A stretch of DNA of 48,273 nucleotides from an uncultured Acidimicrobiia bacterium (GTDB lineage Bacteria; Actinomycetota; Acidimicrobiia; Acidimicrobiales; CAIXPF01): positions 1 to 48,273 of the forward strand of contig CAIXPF010000168.1 of NCBI GenBank assembly GCA_903921205.1. The letters are read 5' to 3'. A program made the position numbers and the translations under genes. Positions 7,534-15,208 of this stretch are shown one piece after another. The stretch's first letter is position 1; each line of letters starts with the position of its first letter. Below the pieces are notes generated by a model, which did no database searches, was not told the origin of the DNA, and was given only the letters and a program-made list of their open reading frames with translations.

Positions 7534-8595
7534 TCAGCCCCAGGCCCGGATGAGATCGAGGGCGGCGTTGGCCAGGCCCTCGACCTGGGTGCGGAAGACC
7601 TCGGTCTCCGTCTCGGCCTGGGCCGCGCCCATCACACCCTTGAGGTACCGGGACAGCACACCCTCGATGATGGCGGCGAGCCGCCAGTACTGGAACGCCC
7701 GGTAGTAGTCGACGTTGGAGACGTCACGGCCGGTCAGGTCCTGGTAGCGGGCGAGGAACTCGTCGCGGCTGCAGAAGCCGCCGGCCTCGGTCGGCGGCAT
7801 GACCAGACCGCGGGTGGTGATCTGCGGCTCGCCCGGTGCCGCCCAGTTGTTCATGATGAAGCCGACGTCGGCCATCACGTCGCCCAGCGTGCACAGCTCC
7901 CAGTCCAAGACCGCAGCGATACGGGCATCGGCCCCGATCATCATGTTGCCGAGTCGGTAGTCGCCGTGAACGATGCCCGATCCGACCTGCGGCGGGATGT
8001 GGGCCTGCAACCCATCAGCCACCTGCTCCATGGCCGGCAGGTCACGGGTACGGGAGTTCTCCCACTGGGTGCGCCAACGCTTCAGCTGCCGCTCGAGGTA
8101 GGCATCGCGGCGACCGAGGTCGCCGAGGCCGCACGTGTCGGGATCGGCGTTGTGCAACGCCGCCATCACCTCGATGACCGAGTCCCCGATGCTGCCGCGC
8201 TGCTCGCCGCCGGGGAAGAACGCCTCGACCTTCTCCGCGCCGTCGAGCACGACCCCGCCGACGAAGCCCATGACGTAGAACGGCGCATCGTTGACCTCGG
8301 GGTCGGTACACAACCCGAGGGCCGGGGCCACCGGCACCGACGTCGTTCCGACGGCGGAGATGATGCGGTGCTCACGGGCCATGTCGTGTGCGGTCGCCAG
8401 CACCGAGCCGGTCGGCGGCCGGCGCAGCACGTAGGGCACGCCGGCACCGTCGGTGACCTTGTAGGTGAGGTTCGAGTGCCCACCGGCAAGTTGCTCGAAG
8501 GTGAAGGGCCCGCGGGCGCCGTCGATGTTCTGGGTGAACCACTCGCCCACCGAGTCGGCCCGGATCCCCACGATGTCCTCGGCTGCGCCTGCCAC
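7534..8595 (-). CDS. Aminoglycoside-phosphotransferase-fold kinase (ACAD10/11-like)
   Basis: A 353-residue protein-kinase-like APH family enzyme. FTFEQLAGGHSNLTYKVTD is the nucleotide loop, YVLRRPPTGSVLATAHDM carries the Lys-equivalent region, IVHGDYRLGNMMIG is the catalytic loop with Asp and Asn, and AAVLDWELCTLGDVMADVGF is the metal-binding DxD-like motif. Relatives in Actinomycetota are annotated as phosphotransferases and sit near acyl-CoA dehydrogenases; human ACAD10/11 N-domains phosphorylate 4-hydroxy acids. Here no acyl-CoA dehydrogenase is adjacent. The GTG start at 8595 has a strong GGAGG Shine-Dalgarno, so this gene is leadered, unlike many neighbours. It is convergent with the Ppx/GppA gene, 34 nt away. 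Confidence 0.83.
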   Translation of the reverse strand: MAGAAEDIVGIRADSVGEWFTQNIDGARGPFTFEQLAGGHSNLTYKVTDGAGVPYVLRRPPTGSVLATAHDMAREHRIISAVGTTSVPVAPALGLCTDPEVNDAPFYVMGFVGGVVLDGAEKVEAFFPGGEQRGSIGDSVIEVMAALHNADPDTCGLGDLGRRDAYLERQLKRWRTQWENSRTRDLPAMEQVADGLQAHIPPQVGSGIVHGDYRLGNMMIGADARIAAVLDWELCTLGDVMADVGFIMNNWAAPGEPQITTRGLVMPPTEAGGFCSRDEFLARYQDLTGRDVSNVDYYRAFQYWRLAAIIEGVLSRYLKGVMGAAQAETETEVFRTQVEGLANAALDLIRAWG

Positions 8596-8668
8596 GGTTC
8601 CTCCCTGCGTCCGGCCGGGGGTCACCTCAGGCCAGGGCCCTCGACGTGCCCGCTCCCCGACCTGCAGG

Positions 8669-8674
8669 ACCGTA
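8669..8674 (-). promoter_or_regulatory. Probable -10 element (TACGGT) for the APH-type kinase
   Basis: TACGGT on the minus strand lies about 73 bases before the GTG at 8595, which would give a leader of roughly 65 nt ending in a GGAGG ribosome binding site. Confidence 0.35.
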
Positions 8675-8689
8675 GCGCGCCCAGCCTTG

Positions 8690-8701
8690 GGTAGGCCTAC
8701 C
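8690..8701. promoter_or_regulatory. 12-bp perfect palindrome, possible operator
   Basis: GGTAGGCCTACC is its own reverse complement. It lies 15 bp upstream of the TACGGT box of the APH-type kinase, between the -10 and -35 positions, a common site for repressor binding. No regulator is encoded next to it. Confidence 0.3.
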
Positions 8702-8772
8702 GACACCTCGCCACTGTGTGGCTGAACCGTCACAGTCGGTGATGTTCCCCGACCGATCGACCCAGGTGACCG

Positions 8773-9291
8773 ATGCCGAGACCAATCGAACGAGCACTGG
8801 GACCGGTCGCGGCATTCCTGCTCCTCGTCGGTTGTGGCGCGAGCCGGCGACCCGACGACCGCGCTGCGGAGGAGTCCGCGCCTGCCGCCACCATCAGCGC
8901 TGCGGTCGAGGCCACCGGCCGCCCCGCCTCGCCGGGGATCGGCCTGGCCGACGAGCTGCTCGTCCTGATGAACCGGACGCGCGCCGAGGCGGGCCTGCCC
9001 CCGCTCGGTGCGGACGGGCGCCTGTTCAGCTCGGCCGATCGCCAGGCGTCGTCGATGGCCACCGCCGGTGCGCTGTTCCACCAACCGCTCGGCGACGAGC
9101 TCGACCTCGGCTGGTCCCGGGTGGGTGAGAACGTCGGCTTCGGACCCAACGCCCCGGCGATCCACCGGGCGCTCGTTGCCAGCCCCGGCCACTACGCCAA
9201 CCTCGTCAACAACCACTACGACCGCGTCGGCATCGCGGTCCGAACGGACGCAACCGGCCGCCTGTGGGTGGCCCAGGTCTTCGGCGGCTGA
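8773..9291 (+). CDS. CAP/SCP-domain lipoprotein
   Basis: The signal region ERALGPVAAFLLLVGCG ends in a lipobox (LVGC), so the 172-residue protein should be lipid-anchored outside the membrane. The rest is a CAP (SCP/Tpx-1/Ag5/PR-1) domain: LLVLMNRTRAEAGLPPL, AGALFHQPLG, VGENVGFGPN, VASPGHYANLVNNHYDRVGI and LWVAQVFGG. It keeps the metal-binding-type His residues (FHQP, PGHY) and Glu of GEN. Bacterial CAP proteins (YkwD type) are of uncertain biochemical function. An AGGTG four bases before the ATG acts as a weak Shine-Dalgarno. Confidence 0.85.
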   Translation: MPRPIERALGPVAAFLLLVGCGASRRPDDRAAEESAPAATISAAVEATGRPASPGIGLADELLVLMNRTRAEAGLPPLGADGRLFSSADRQASSMATAGALFHQPLGDELDLGWSRVGENVGFGPNAPAIHRALVASPGHYANLVNNHYDRVGIAVRTDATGRLWVAQVFGG

Positions 9292-9389
9292 ACCCGGCCG
9301 TCCGAACCCGATCGGCGGGAACCGAGCCCGGTGCCCGGCCGTGTCGCGGCCGGGCACCGGCGCGTCCCGGCTTGGCGGGACGGTCGCTC

Positions 9390-9395
9390 TAGCTT
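9390..9395 (+). promoter_or_regulatory. Leaderless -10 element (TAGCTT) for the ABC transporter operon
   Basis: TAGCTT, six bases, then ATG at 9402. Confidence 0.5.
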
Positions 9396-9401
9396 GGCGG
9401 C

Positions 9402-10157
9402 ATGGTCATGCCTGCACCGCCCGCGGTCGCCACCGCCTACGCCGCCCACACCGACACCGCCACCAAGGTCTACGGCTCGGGCGAGACCCAGGTCCGCGCC
9501 CTCGACGGGGTCACCGTGGGCTTCGACCGGGGCCGCTTCAGCACCATCATGGGGCCCTCCGGATCGGGCAAGTCCACGCTCATGCACTGCATGGCCGGGC
9601 TCGACAAGCTCACCTCGGGGGCCACCTTCGTCGCCGACGTCGACCTGACCAAGCTGTCGGAGAAGCAGCTCACCGAACTGCGCCGCGATCGCATCGGCTT
9701 CGTGTTCCAGGCCTTCAACCTGATCCCCACGCTGACCGCGATCGAGAACATCACCCTGCCGATGTCCCTGGCCCGGCGCGAGCCCGACCGCGACTGGCTC
9801 GATGCGGTGATCGCCGCCGTCGGGCTCGGCGACCGGCTCAAGCACCGTCCGAGCGAGCTGTCCGGCGGCCAGCAGCAGCGGGTGGCGGTGGCCCGGGCGC
9901 TGGCGAGCCGGCCCGAGATCATCTTCGCCGACGAGCCCACCGGCAACCTCGACTCGCACTCCTCGGGCGAGATCCTCGCCTTCATGCGTCATGCGGTCAG
10001 CGACCTCGGCCAGACCATCGTGATGGTCACCCACGACGCCAACGCCGCGTCGTACTCCGATCGGGTGGTGTTCCTCGCCGACGGCCGCATCGTCAACGAG
10101 GTGCACGAACCCACCACCGAGAAGGTCCTCGGCGCCATGCACAAGATGGGAGCCTGA
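9402..10157 (+). CDS. ABC transporter ATP-binding protein, MacB/LolD family
   Basis: A 251-residue ATPase with Walker A GPSGSGKST at residues 51-59, Q-loop in VFQAFNLIPTLTA, signature LSGGQQQRVAVARAL, Walker B IIFADEPTGNLDS and H-loop VTHD. The EPTGNLD sequence is characteristic of the MacB/LolD/FtsE branch, whose transporters use mechanotransmission rather than classical substrate passage. It is followed after 2 nt by a matching FtsX-like permease, so the pair forms one transporter. In such systems the cargo may be a lipoprotein, peptide or antibiotic; it is not shown here. Leaderless start at the first of two close ATGs (9402, 9408). Confidence 0.92.
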   Translation: MVMPAPPAVATAYAAHTDTATKVYGSGETQVRALDGVTVGFDRGRFSTIMGPSGSGKSTLMHCMAGLDKLTSGATFVADVDLTKLSEKQLTELRRDRIGFVFQAFNLIPTLTAIENITLPMSLARREPDRDWLDAVIAAVGLGDRLKHRPSELSGGQQQRVAVARALASRPEIIFADEPTGNLDSHSSGEILAFMRHAVSDLGQTIVMVTHDANAASYSDRVVFLADGRIVNEVHEPTTEKVLGAMHKMGA

Positions 10158-10159
10158 CC

Positions 10160-12715
10160 GTGATCATGGCGCGTCTCACCCTGCGGTCGTTACGGGCCCG
10201 CTGGGTGCGCTTCGGGCTGACCTCGCTGGCGGTCATCGCCGGCGTCGCCTTCGTGACGGGCTCGTTCGTGCTGTCGGACACGTTGCGCAAGACCTTCGAC
10301 GGCATCGCCGACAGCGCAGCGATCAACCTCGACGTGCTGGTGCGTTCCACCGACCCCCTCGGCAGCAGCGACCAGGCCGCGGCCTCCCGGCCGCCCATCC
10401 CCCAGTCCCTGGTCGACCAACTGGCCGCGGTCGACGGGGTGGCCCGGGCCGAGGGCTCGATCAACTTCCTGCCGGCGGTCACCCTGCCCGACGGCGCCAC
10501 GGTCAAGACCACCGGCGCCCCGATCCTGGGCTTCAGCTGGCTGCCCCGCCCCGACGGCAGCAGCGGCGTGTTCACCATCACCAAGGGCAAGGGACCGGCC
10601 ACCGACACCGAGGTGGCCGTCGACGTCGACATGGCCGACGCCTACGACCTGAAGGTCGGCGACGTCCTCGGCGTGCGGGCCGCCGGCGGTGGTGGCCAGT
10701 TCACCATCTCCGGGCTGATCACCTTCGGCGACGGTGGTTCCGGTGCCTACTACCTGATCTTCCCCCCGGGCGCCGCCCAGCAGCTCACCAACCTCCCCGG
10801 CCAGTACCAGACCGTCGAGCTGGAGGCCGCAGCCGACATCAACGAGGTCGAACTGCGCGACCGCGTGGTCGCCGTGCTGCCCGACGGGTACGAGGCCATC
10901 ACCGGTGCCGAGTTCACCAGGGAGTTCTCCGACAGCTTCGGCCAGATCATCGACATCATCCGCACCGTGCTGCTGGTGTTCGCCTTCGTGGCGTTGTTCG
11001 TGGCCGGGTTCATCATCAACGTCGTGTTCAACACCACCCTCGGCCAGCGGGTGCGCGAGCTGTCGCTGTTGCGGGCCATCGGGGCCCGCAACGGCCAGGT
11101 GACCCGCTCGGTGCTGGCCGAGTCGACCCTCATCGGGCTCGCCTCGTCGCTGATCGGCACCGTCGCCGGCATCGGCTTCGCCAAGCTGCTCATCGCCATC
11201 ATCACCTCCCAGGGCGGCGGTTTCCCGGAGACGCCGCTCGTACTGCGCTCCACCACCTGGCTGGTGGCGCTCGTCGTGGGGGTCGGGGTCACGTTGCTGG
11301 TCTCGGTCGTGCCCGCCTGGCGCGCCGGACGGGTCTCACCGGTGACCGCCATGCGTGACGGCGCCACCCTGATGTCCAACAGCACCCGGACCCGCACCAT
11401 CATCGGTGGGGCCACAGCGGGGGTCGGCGCGGTCATCTTCCTCGTCGCGCTGTTCGCCCAGATCGACTCCACCGCAACCCGGCTGTCGGTGATGGGGCTC
11501 GGGGCGTTCCTGCTGTTCATGGGCGCCACCGCCCTCAGCCCTCTGGTGGCCCGACCTATCGCCGAGGCCCTGTCGTGGCCCTTCGTGAAGATCTACGGCG
11601 TGACCGGGGTGCTGGCCCGCGGCAACGCCTCACGCAACCCGCGGCGCACGGCCACCACCGCCTCCGCCCTGATGGTGGGCGTGGCGCTGGTCAGCATGGT
11701 CGGCGTGCTCGGTGCCTCGTTCAAGGCCAGTTTCTCCCAGCAGCTCAGCACCGGCATCTCGGCCGACTTCTTCCTCACCCCGGAGAACTTCTCCGGGTTC
11801 AGCCCCGAGCTCACCGACCAACTGGCGGCGTTGCCCGAGGTCGACCAGGTCACCACCTTCCGCCAGGGCCGGGCCAAGATCGCCGGGGCGGTCAAGTCCA
11901 TCCAGGCGGTGCAACCGAGCGGCCTCGATCGCATCATCAACCTCGACATGCGGGCCGGCACCTCCTCCGAGATCCCCGCCGACGGCATCCTCGTGCAGGA
12001 CCAGGCCGCCGCCGACCTGGGGCTGGGGCTGGGTGACCCCGTCGAGATCCAGTTCCCGGTGGGCACGGCGACCCTCACCGTGACCGGGTTGTTCCACACC
12101 AACGTGACCGGGTCCAACTGGATCATCCCCCAGCAGGTCTTCGAGGACCACTTCCCGCCCGACGTGCAGCTCGACAGCTTCGGCGGCCTGGCCCTCGCCG
12201 ACGGTGTCAGCCAGGCCGACGGCGCCGCCGCCATCACGGCGGTCACCGCGGCCTACCCCGATGTGAAGGTGGAGAACCGGGCCGAGTTCCAGAAGACCCG
12301 TGAACAGCAGATCAACCAGACCGCGGTCATCGTGAACGTGCTGCTGTTCTTCTCGCTGTTCATCGCCATGCTCGGCATCGTGATCACCATGATGTTGGCG
12401 GTCTTCGAGCGCACCCGCGAGCTCGGGCTGCTACGGGCCGTCGGGCAGCAACGACGCCAGACCCGTTCGATGATCCGCATCGAGTCCACCGTCGTCTCCC
12501 TGTTCGGCACGGTGCTGGGCGTGGTGCTGGGCCTGCTGTTCGGCGTCGCCATCGCCAGCGCCCTGCCCGAGTCGATCATGACCACCATCAAGGTCCCCTA
12601 CGGCCAGGTGGTGCTCACCTTCGTCGGCGCCGGCCTGGCCGGGGTGGTCGCCGGCATCCTGCCGGCCTGGCGCGGTTCACGGCTCAAGGTGCTCGACGCC
12701 ATCGCCTACGAGTGA
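10160..12715 (+). CDS. ABC transporter permease, double FtsX (MacB-type) domain
   Basis: An ~850-residue permease with two FtsX/MacB_PCD units. Residues ~1-45 hold the first helix (FGLTSLAVIAGVAFVTGSFVL); an extracytoplasmic domain follows, then three helices (VLLVFAFVALFVAGFIIN, LIGLASSLIGTVAGIGFA, LVALVVGVGVTLLVSVVP). After a central pair of helices the layout repeats and ends with NVLLFFSLFIAMLGIVITM and VVLTFVGAGLAGVVAGILPAW. RELSLLRAIGARNGQV and RELGLLRAVGQQRRQ are the two coupling-helix motifs. GTG 10160 is chosen because GGGAG lies 7 nt upstream; ATG 10166 is the alternative. With the upstream ATPase it makes a heteromeric exporter or stress-type transporter at the membrane. Confidence 0.9.
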   Translation: MIMARLTLRSLRARWVRFGLTSLAVIAGVAFVTGSFVLSDTLRKTFDGIADSAAINLDVLVRSTDPLGSSDQAAASRPPIPQSLVDQLAAVDGVARAEGSINFLPAVTLPDGATVKTTGAPILGFSWLPRPDGSSGVFTITKGKGPATDTEVAVDVDMADAYDLKVGDVLGVRAAGGGGQFTISGLITFGDGGSGAYYLIFPPGAAQQLTNLPGQYQTVELEAAADINEVELRDRVVAVLPDGYEAITGAEFTREFSDSFGQIIDIIRTVLLVFAFVALFVAGFIINVVFNTTLGQRVRELSLLRAIGARNGQVTRSVLAESTLIGLASSLIGTVAGIGFAKLLIAIITSQGGGFPETPLVLRSTTWLVALVVGVGVTLLVSVVPAWRAGRVSPVTAMRDGATLMSNSTRTRTIIGGATAGVGAVIFLVALFAQIDSTATRLSVMGLGAFLLFMGATALSPLVARPIAEALSWPFVKIYGVTGVLARGNASRNPRRTATTASALMVGVALVSMVGVLGASFKASFSQQLSTGISADFFLTPENFSGFSPELTDQLAALPEVDQVTTFRQGRAKIAGAVKSIQAVQPSGLDRIINLDMRAGTSSEIPADGILVQDQAAADLGLGLGDPVEIQFPVGTATLTVTGLFHTNVTGSNWIIPQQVFEDHFPPDVQLDSFGGLALADGVSQADGAAAITAVTAAYPDVKVENRAEFQKTREQQINQTAVIVNVLLFFSLFIAMLGIVITMMLAVFERTRELGLLRAVGQQRRQTRSMIRIESTVVSLFGTVLGVVLGLLFGVAIASALPESIMTTIKVPYGQVVLTFVGAGLAGVVAGILPAWRGSRLKVLDAIAYE

Positions 12716-12768
12716 CCCGGCCCGGACCCCGGCCCGGCCACGACCCGACCGGGGAACCACCCAGTCCC

Positions 12769-12774
12769 TAAGCT
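12769..12774 (+). promoter_or_regulatory. Leaderless -10 element (TAAGCT) for the lhgO-like gene
   Basis: TAAGCT, six bases, then ATG at 12781. Confidence 0.5.
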
Positions 12775-12780
12775 GAACCC

Positions 12781-14022
12781 ATGTCCGAGTGGGTTCCACC
12801 TCGTCCCCGACACGGTCGCCGCGCCCGCATGGACGTGGCCATCGTGGGGGCCGGCATCGTCGGCCTGACCACCGCCCGGGCCATCGCGTCGAGACGACCC
12901 GATCTGCGTATCGCCCTGCTCGAGAAGGAAGCGACGGTCGCCCGGCACCAGACCGGGTCGAACTCCGGGGTGATCCACTCCGGCATCTACTACAAGCCGG
13001 GCTCGCTCAAGGCGCAGCTCACCGTACGCGGCAAGGCCGAGCTCGAACAGTTCTGCGCCGATCACGGGGTCCCCTACGAGCGCTGCGGCAAGGTCATCGT
13101 CGCCACCCGGCCCGAGGAACTGCCGCAGCTCGACATGCTGGCCAAGCGGGCCGCGGACAACGGCGTGCCCGCCGAACGCATCGGCGTGGAGCGGCTGCGC
13201 GAGCTCGAGCCGCACGCCGCCGGCCTCGGTGCCCTGCACGTGACCAGCACCGGCATCGTCGACTACCCGGTGCTGTGCGACTGGCTGGCCGACGAGCTCG
13301 AGGCCGCCGACCACGAGATCCGCCTGCACACCGCCGTCACCGGCATCGCCGAGGAGGACGGCCAGGTGGTGGTGGCCACCGAAGGCGACTACGTGACGGC
13401 GAAGGTGCTGATCAACTGCGCCGGGCTGCACTCGGACCGGATGGCCAACCTGACCCCGTCGAGCCGGACCGACATCCGCATCATGCCGTTCCGGGGCGAG
13501 TACTACTCGTTGGTCCCGGCACGGCGGAACCTGGTCAACAACCTCATCTACCCGGTGCCCGACAGCCGTTTCCCGTTCCTCGGCGTGCACTTCACCCGGA
13601 TGGTGAAAGGCGGCGTGGAGGCGGGGCCGAACGCCGTGCCGGCTCTGGCGCGTGAGGGCTACCGCTGGGGCGACATCGACCGTCGCGACCTCGCCGAGAT
13701 CCTCACCGCGCGCAGCTCGCACATCCTGGCGCGCAACTACTGGCGCACCGGGCTCGGTGAGATCCATCGCAGCCTGTCCAAGCGGGCCTTCGTCACCGCC
13801 CTGCAGGCGCTGGTACCCGACGTGCGCAGCGAGGACCTGATCCGCACCGGTGCCGGCGTGCGGGCTCAGGCCATCGGACCCGACGGGGCCCTGCTCGACG
13901 ACTTCGCCTTCGCCGAGACGGCACGACAGATCCATGTGGTCAACGCGCCGTCGCCGGCGGCCACGGCCAGCTTCGCCATCGGTCGGGTCATCGCCGACAA
14001 GGCGCTCGAACGCCTCGGCTGA
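12781..14022 (+). CDS. lhgO: L-2-hydroxyglutarate oxidase
   Basis: A 413-residue FAD-dependent oxidoreductase of the DAO/GlpD superfamily. VAIVGAGIVGLTTARAI is the dinucleotide-binding motif, and SNSGVIHSGIYYKPGSLKA is the signature of LhgO/L2HGDH enzymes. Later segments (LINCAGLHSDRMA, MPFRGEYYSLVP, LIYPVPDSRFPFLGVHFTR, RTGAGVRAQAI) match the family order and length. The enzyme oxidises L-2-hydroxyglutarate to 2-oxoglutarate, a metabolite-repair or lysine/glutarate-catabolism step, passing electrons to the respiratory chain. It has an N-terminal extension of about 15 residues before the Rossmann motif; an internal ATG at 12829 would remove it, but the TAAGCT box favours 12781. Convergent with the next gene. 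Confidence 0.88.
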   Translation: MSEWVPPRPRHGRRARMDVAIVGAGIVGLTTARAIASRRPDLRIALLEKEATVARHQTGSNSGVIHSGIYYKPGSLKAQLTVRGKAELEQFCADHGVPYERCGKVIVATRPEELPQLDMLAKRAADNGVPAERIGVERLRELEPHAAGLGALHVTSTGIVDYPVLCDWLADELEAADHEIRLHTAVTGIAEEDGQVVVATEGDYVTAKVLINCAGLHSDRMANLTPSSRTDIRIMPFRGEYYSLVPARRNLVNNLIYPVPDSRFPFLGVHFTRMVKGGVEAGPNAVPALAREGYRWGDIDRRDLAEILTARSSHILARNYWRTGLGEIHRSLSKRAFVTALQALVPDVRSEDLIRTGAGVRAQAIGPDGALLDDFAFAETARQIHVVNAPSPAATASFAIGRVIADKALERLG

Positions 14023-14040
14023 GAACCCCGGCGGGTGCGG

Positions 14041-14883
14041 TCAGTCCCGGCGACCGAACAGGCGGGACCGGCCGCTGCGACCGGAACCCGCCGGCACGGG
14101 CTCCGACGCCGCCGAACGGTGACCTGCGACCGCCGCGGCGGAGTCCTGCTCGGGACGGCGGGCCACGAACCACATCGAGCCGGTGACGATCCGTCCGGGT
14201 TCCACCGGCGGTCCCTCGACCGCATCGGGGCAGACCACCACATCGAGGACCATGCCCTCGGTGTCGACCACGAGGTGCAGGAACTCGCCCCCACCGACGG
14301 CGTTGCGCAAGCGGGAGGCGGCCACCACGACACCGGACACCAGCGCCGTCGCCCGGCTGCGGGTCGCCCCACCGTCGACGGCGAGCGGCACCAGCCCGGC
14401 GGGCAGGACCTCCCGCATCCGCAACGGGATCCCCGAGGACAGATACGCATCCTCGTGGGGGTAACACTCCATGGTGTGGGCGAAGCCCACCAGCTCGAGG
14501 TCGACCTCCTCACCGAAGGGCAGCCGATTGACGGCCAGGCTGCCGGCCTCGAACTCGACAGCCAACGGATAGCTGGCGTGACGGGGGGCGAGCTGCACCG
14601 CATCGGCATCGGCGTCGACCCCGTCGGGCAGCAGACCGGTGATCCGGGCCTGCACCAGGCAGGGGTCCTGCGGCCGGAACGACGGCTTGGCGGACCGCAC
14701 CCGCCCGTCGGGCCCGACCATGACGTTCAGCCGGGCGCCCGACGCCCCGTCGTGGCAGCAGACGAAACGGCCACCGTCCACCAGCGGCTCGCCCGTGCCG
14801 GCCGCGACGGCGCGTTGCACCAGTGTGTCGAGTTCCGCAGGGTCCCCCACGGCGTATCCCACAGTCGCGTACCGGTTGCTCAC
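14041..14883 (-). CDS. Conserved protein of unknown function
   Basis: A 280-residue protein beginning VSNRYATVGYAVGDPAELDT. No family is recognised with confidence. Visible features are a stretch of beta-like sequence (GRFVCCHDGASGARLNVMVG), a DADADAVQLAPRHASYPLAVEF segment, HTMECYPHEDAYLSS with possible metal-binding His/Glu/Cys residues, and a basic Ser/Arg-rich tail (RSGRSRLFGRRD). There is no signal peptide or clear membrane segment. The GTG start lies seven bases after a TACCGT box. It is convergent with lhgO and divergent from an MMPL transporter. Confidence 0.6.
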   Translation of the reverse strand: MSNRYATVGYAVGDPAELDTLVQRAVAAGTGEPLVDGGRFVCCHDGASGARLNVMVGPDGRVRSAKPSFRPQDPCLVQARITGLLPDGVDADADAVQLAPRHASYPLAVEFEAGSLAVNRLPFGEEVDLELVGFAHTMECYPHEDAYLSSGIPLRMREVLPAGLVPLAVDGGATRSRATALVSGVVVAASRLRNAVGGGEFLHLVVDTEGMVLDVVVCPDAVEGPPVEPGRIVTGSMWFVARRPEQDSAAAVAGHRSAASEPVPAGSGRSGRSRLFGRRD

Positions 14884-14890
14884 CGGACCC

Positions 14891-14896
14891 ACGGTA
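14891..14896 (-). promoter_or_regulatory. Leaderless -10 element (TACCGT) for the 14883 gene
   Basis: TACCGT on the minus strand, seven bases, then GTG at 14883. Confidence 0.45.
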
Positions 14897-15004
14897 CGGC
14901 AGGAAAACCGAAACGGCTGTGGGTAGCGAGGCCTCGTTCCGATGGGCGATCGGCCTCTCACACATCGAGGGGGTGAGGCCGAGCGTCGCGGGGATCGCAG
15001 CTGT

Positions 15005-15105
15005 CCGGGCCGGGCCGATCCGGGCCGGGCCGATCCGGGCCGGGCCGATCCGGGCCGGGCCGATCCGGGCCGGGCCGATCCGGGCCGGGCCGATCCGGGC
15101 CGGCA
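15005..15105. repeat. 15-bp tandem repeat, about 6.5 copies
   Basis: CGATCCGGGCCGGGC occurs head-to-tail starting at 15016, 15031, 15046, 15061, 15076 and 15091 (last copy diverging at its end), preceded by a partial copy. The copies are essentially identical. Being a multiple of three, the array leaves frames open on both strands, but it lies between two promoters rather than in a gene. Confidence 0.95.
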
Positions 15106-15165
15106 GGTGCCCACCGTCACCGTGACCGACCGGTGACGGACCGCCGCCAGAGCGGAGCACCGTCC

Positions 15166-15171
15166 TAGCCT
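15166..15171 (+). promoter_or_regulatory. -10 element (TAGCCT) for the MMPL transporter gene
   Basis: TAGCCT lies 37 bases before the GTG at 15209, giving a short leader of about 30 nt. No in-frame start sits at the usual leaderless distance. Confidence 0.4.
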
Positions 15172-15208
15172 TGAAGGCTGTTCTGTTCTCTGCGCCCCGG
15201 GGTCTTCC

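Larger units (their letters stand above)
14884..15208. other. Divergent upstream region between unknown gene and MMPL transporter
   Basis: The 325-bp gap holds the -10 box of the leftward gene (14891-14896), a 15-bp tandem repeat array (15005-15105) and the probable -10 box of the MMPL gene (15166-15171). No further gene is convincing; apparent frames through the repeat are pentapeptide repeats. Confidence 0.6.

Noticed and set aside
9008-10157. N-terminal extension of the ABC permease frame back to 9008
   Set aside because: The frame is open through the CAP and ATPase genes only because of GC bias; family similarity begins at about 10160.
15005-15105. CRISPR-like array
   Set aside because: Units are directly adjacent at 15 bp with no spacers, and no cas gene is nearby; it is a simple tandem repeat.
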